A stretch of 6,868 nt of DNA. Source: Desulfobulbaceae bacterium. GTDB taxonomy: Bacteria; Desulfobacterota; Desulfobulbia; Desulfobulbales; Desulfocapsaceae. The stretch spans positions 1 through 6,868 of the forward strand of contig DAOVUU010000131.1 of NCBI GenBank assembly GCA_030632405.1, written 5' to 3'. The position numbers and the translations under genes were made by a program. This document shows, in pieces, positions 5,987 to 6,868 of this stretch. How positions within the stretch are numbered: the first letter of the stretch is position 1; every line of letters starts with the position of its first letter. The notes under the pieces are model-generated. The model ran no database searches, had not been told where the DNA came from, and worked only from the letters and a program-made list of their open reading frames with translations.

Positions 5987-6868
5987 TTATTTATCTTCCT
6001 CCACCGTGGCTTGTTCCCGGGATTCTTTTTCCAACAGAATAATATCCGGATTCCAGTCGAGCCACGATTTTTCCAGTTTATCATACAGAGTAAAATGTTG
6101 CCCGGGTTCTGCTGCCACTCCAATCTGTTCATTATCTGGAGTGGCAAGGGCAATACCACCCTTCATAATTGCCTCAAGGGATTGGGTGGAGACGGTGATT
6201 CCCGAAAAAAGACCTCCTTCGATTCTGGCACCACTCACATTCCAGAACCTGGTATTATCTCTTACTATGGCGATGTATGGAGATGTAATGTTCACAAATA
6301 CATAGACCTTATTGAAGGAGGGTGAGAGCTGGGAGCCGGTTACCTGGCCAACTTTCACCTGTCTGTAGTAGACGGGTGAACCTACCTTGAGAGAACCGAG
6401 ATGGGTGGTTTCAAGAATAATTCCCAATCCGGTCTGGTTTGCGATCAGGGTATGAGGGGGAGAGTTGAGCGCCATGAAGGTTTGTGTCGGCGCACCTTCT
6501 CCCGGAAGGAAGGTAAGGAAGGAGCCGAAAATAAGGGTGTCAAGATTCTTTACCCTGGACAGGTTTATCTCCGCCTGTTCCACCCAGAGTCTGGTCTGGA
6601 CTCTGAATAGTTGAGCAACATTTTTATTAACCCTGACCTTTGCTGTTATAATCTGCATATTGTCAGCAAATGTCAGCTTAATGACCCTGCCTGTTGTAAT
6701 GCCTTTGTATTTAACTGGTGAACCTTCTTTTAAGCCATGAGCTTGTTCAAAATGGACCGTTAATTCGACCTCATCGGCATAAAGAGCTTCATTGAGATTT
6801 TCGTAGAGGGGATAGGGCGAATCAGTGGAAGTTGATACATCTCCAGAGGGATTTATGCAGCCGATACC
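5987..6868 (-). CDS. PqiB-like multi-MCE-domain lipid transport protein, C-terminal part
   Basis: The last 293 codons of a gene whose start lies beyond the right edge; the frame is open to the final base. Two MCE (MlaD-like) domains are visible, at about 32-124 and 141-250 of the fragment. Each carries the same signature: LKEGSPVKYKGITTGRV (46-62) and LKVGSPVYYRQVKVGQV (160-176). The second also has NTRFWNVSGARIEGG, typical of PqiB/LetB. Each MCE unit ends in a similar linker, YPLYENL (19-25) and FTLYDKL (259-265), so the fragment's first 25 residues are the tail of another MCE domain and the full protein has at least three. Such proteins stack as hexameric rings that carry lipids between inner and outer membranes. 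Only about 43 residues follow the last domain, too few for the C-terminal coiled-coil needle of E. coli PqiB. PqiA-like partners would be expected outside the window. Confidence 0.87.
   Translation of the reverse strand, partial: GIGCINPSGDVSTSTDSPYPLYENLNEALYADEVELTVHFEQAHGLKEGSPVKYKGITTGRVIKLTFADNMQIITAKVRVNKNVAQLFRVQTRLWVEQAEINLSRVKNLDTLIFGSFLTFLPGEGAPTQTFMALNSPPHTLIANQTGLGIILETTHLGSLKVGSPVYYRQVKVGQVTGSQLSPSFNKVYVFVNITSPYIAIVRDNTRFWNVSGARIEGGLFSGITVSTQSLEAIMKGGIALATPDNEQIGVAAEPGQHFTLYDKLEKSWLDWNPDIILLEKESREQATVEEDK

Noticed and set aside
6006..6610. Plus-strand frames opposite the MCE gene
   Set aside because: They are antisense to clear MCE domains, with low-complexity, unrecognisable products.

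Overview
The window reads as ordinary chromosomal sequence from a Gram-negative, proteobacterium-like organism. The evidence is an HtrA/DegP-type periplasmic protease, a proteobacterial-type diacylglycerol kinase and a PqiB-like MCE protein, all envelope proteins. My best guess is a Desulfobacterota (Desulfobulbales-like) genome, because a stand-alone HsdR-N-like protein and an LTA-synthase-like sulfatase-fold protein sit among housekeeping genes. That guess rests on recall and is low confidence. Seven protein genes fill nearly all of the sequence. I see no rRNA, tRNA, CRISPR array, insertion sequence or phage gene.

Layout. Bases 1-229 (minus) hold the first 76 codons of an HtrA/DegP-family protease, cut by the left edge. 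A 141-base gap (230-370) carries a weak terminator-like hairpin, a possible promoter and two inverted repeats. Three more minus-strand genes follow, listed here from right to left in the order they would be transcribed: a membrane-anchored LTA-synthase/OpgB-like phosphotransferase (2386 to about 4299), a small HsdR-N-like protein (1759-2301) and a class II DAHP synthase (371-1720). Gaps of 84 and 37 bases and good Shine-Dalgarno sites are compatible with one transcript. At 4300-4479 the direction switches across a divergent region that holds a near-perfect palindrome. The plus strand then carries diacylglycerol kinase (4480-4899) and an aldo/keto reductase of the YghZ/Gpr type (4946-5974). A multi-MCE-domain protein (5987-6868, minus) converges on the reductase with only 12 bases between the stops and runs off the right edge.

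How the genes may work together. The clearest link is between the divergent phosphotransferase and DgkA. Enzymes of the LtaS/OpgB group that use phosphatidylglycerol release diacylglycerol, and DgkA turns diacylglycerol back into phosphatidic acid. DAHP synthase is the entry enzyme of the shikimate pathway. The reductase is a carbonyl/triose-phosphate detoxification enzyme. The MCE protein belongs to inter-membrane lipid transport.

I found no evident new multi-gene system. The items most worth a second look are the HsdR-N-like protein, which seems to have lost its nuclease residues, the divergent lipid pair, and the palindrome between the two divergent genes.
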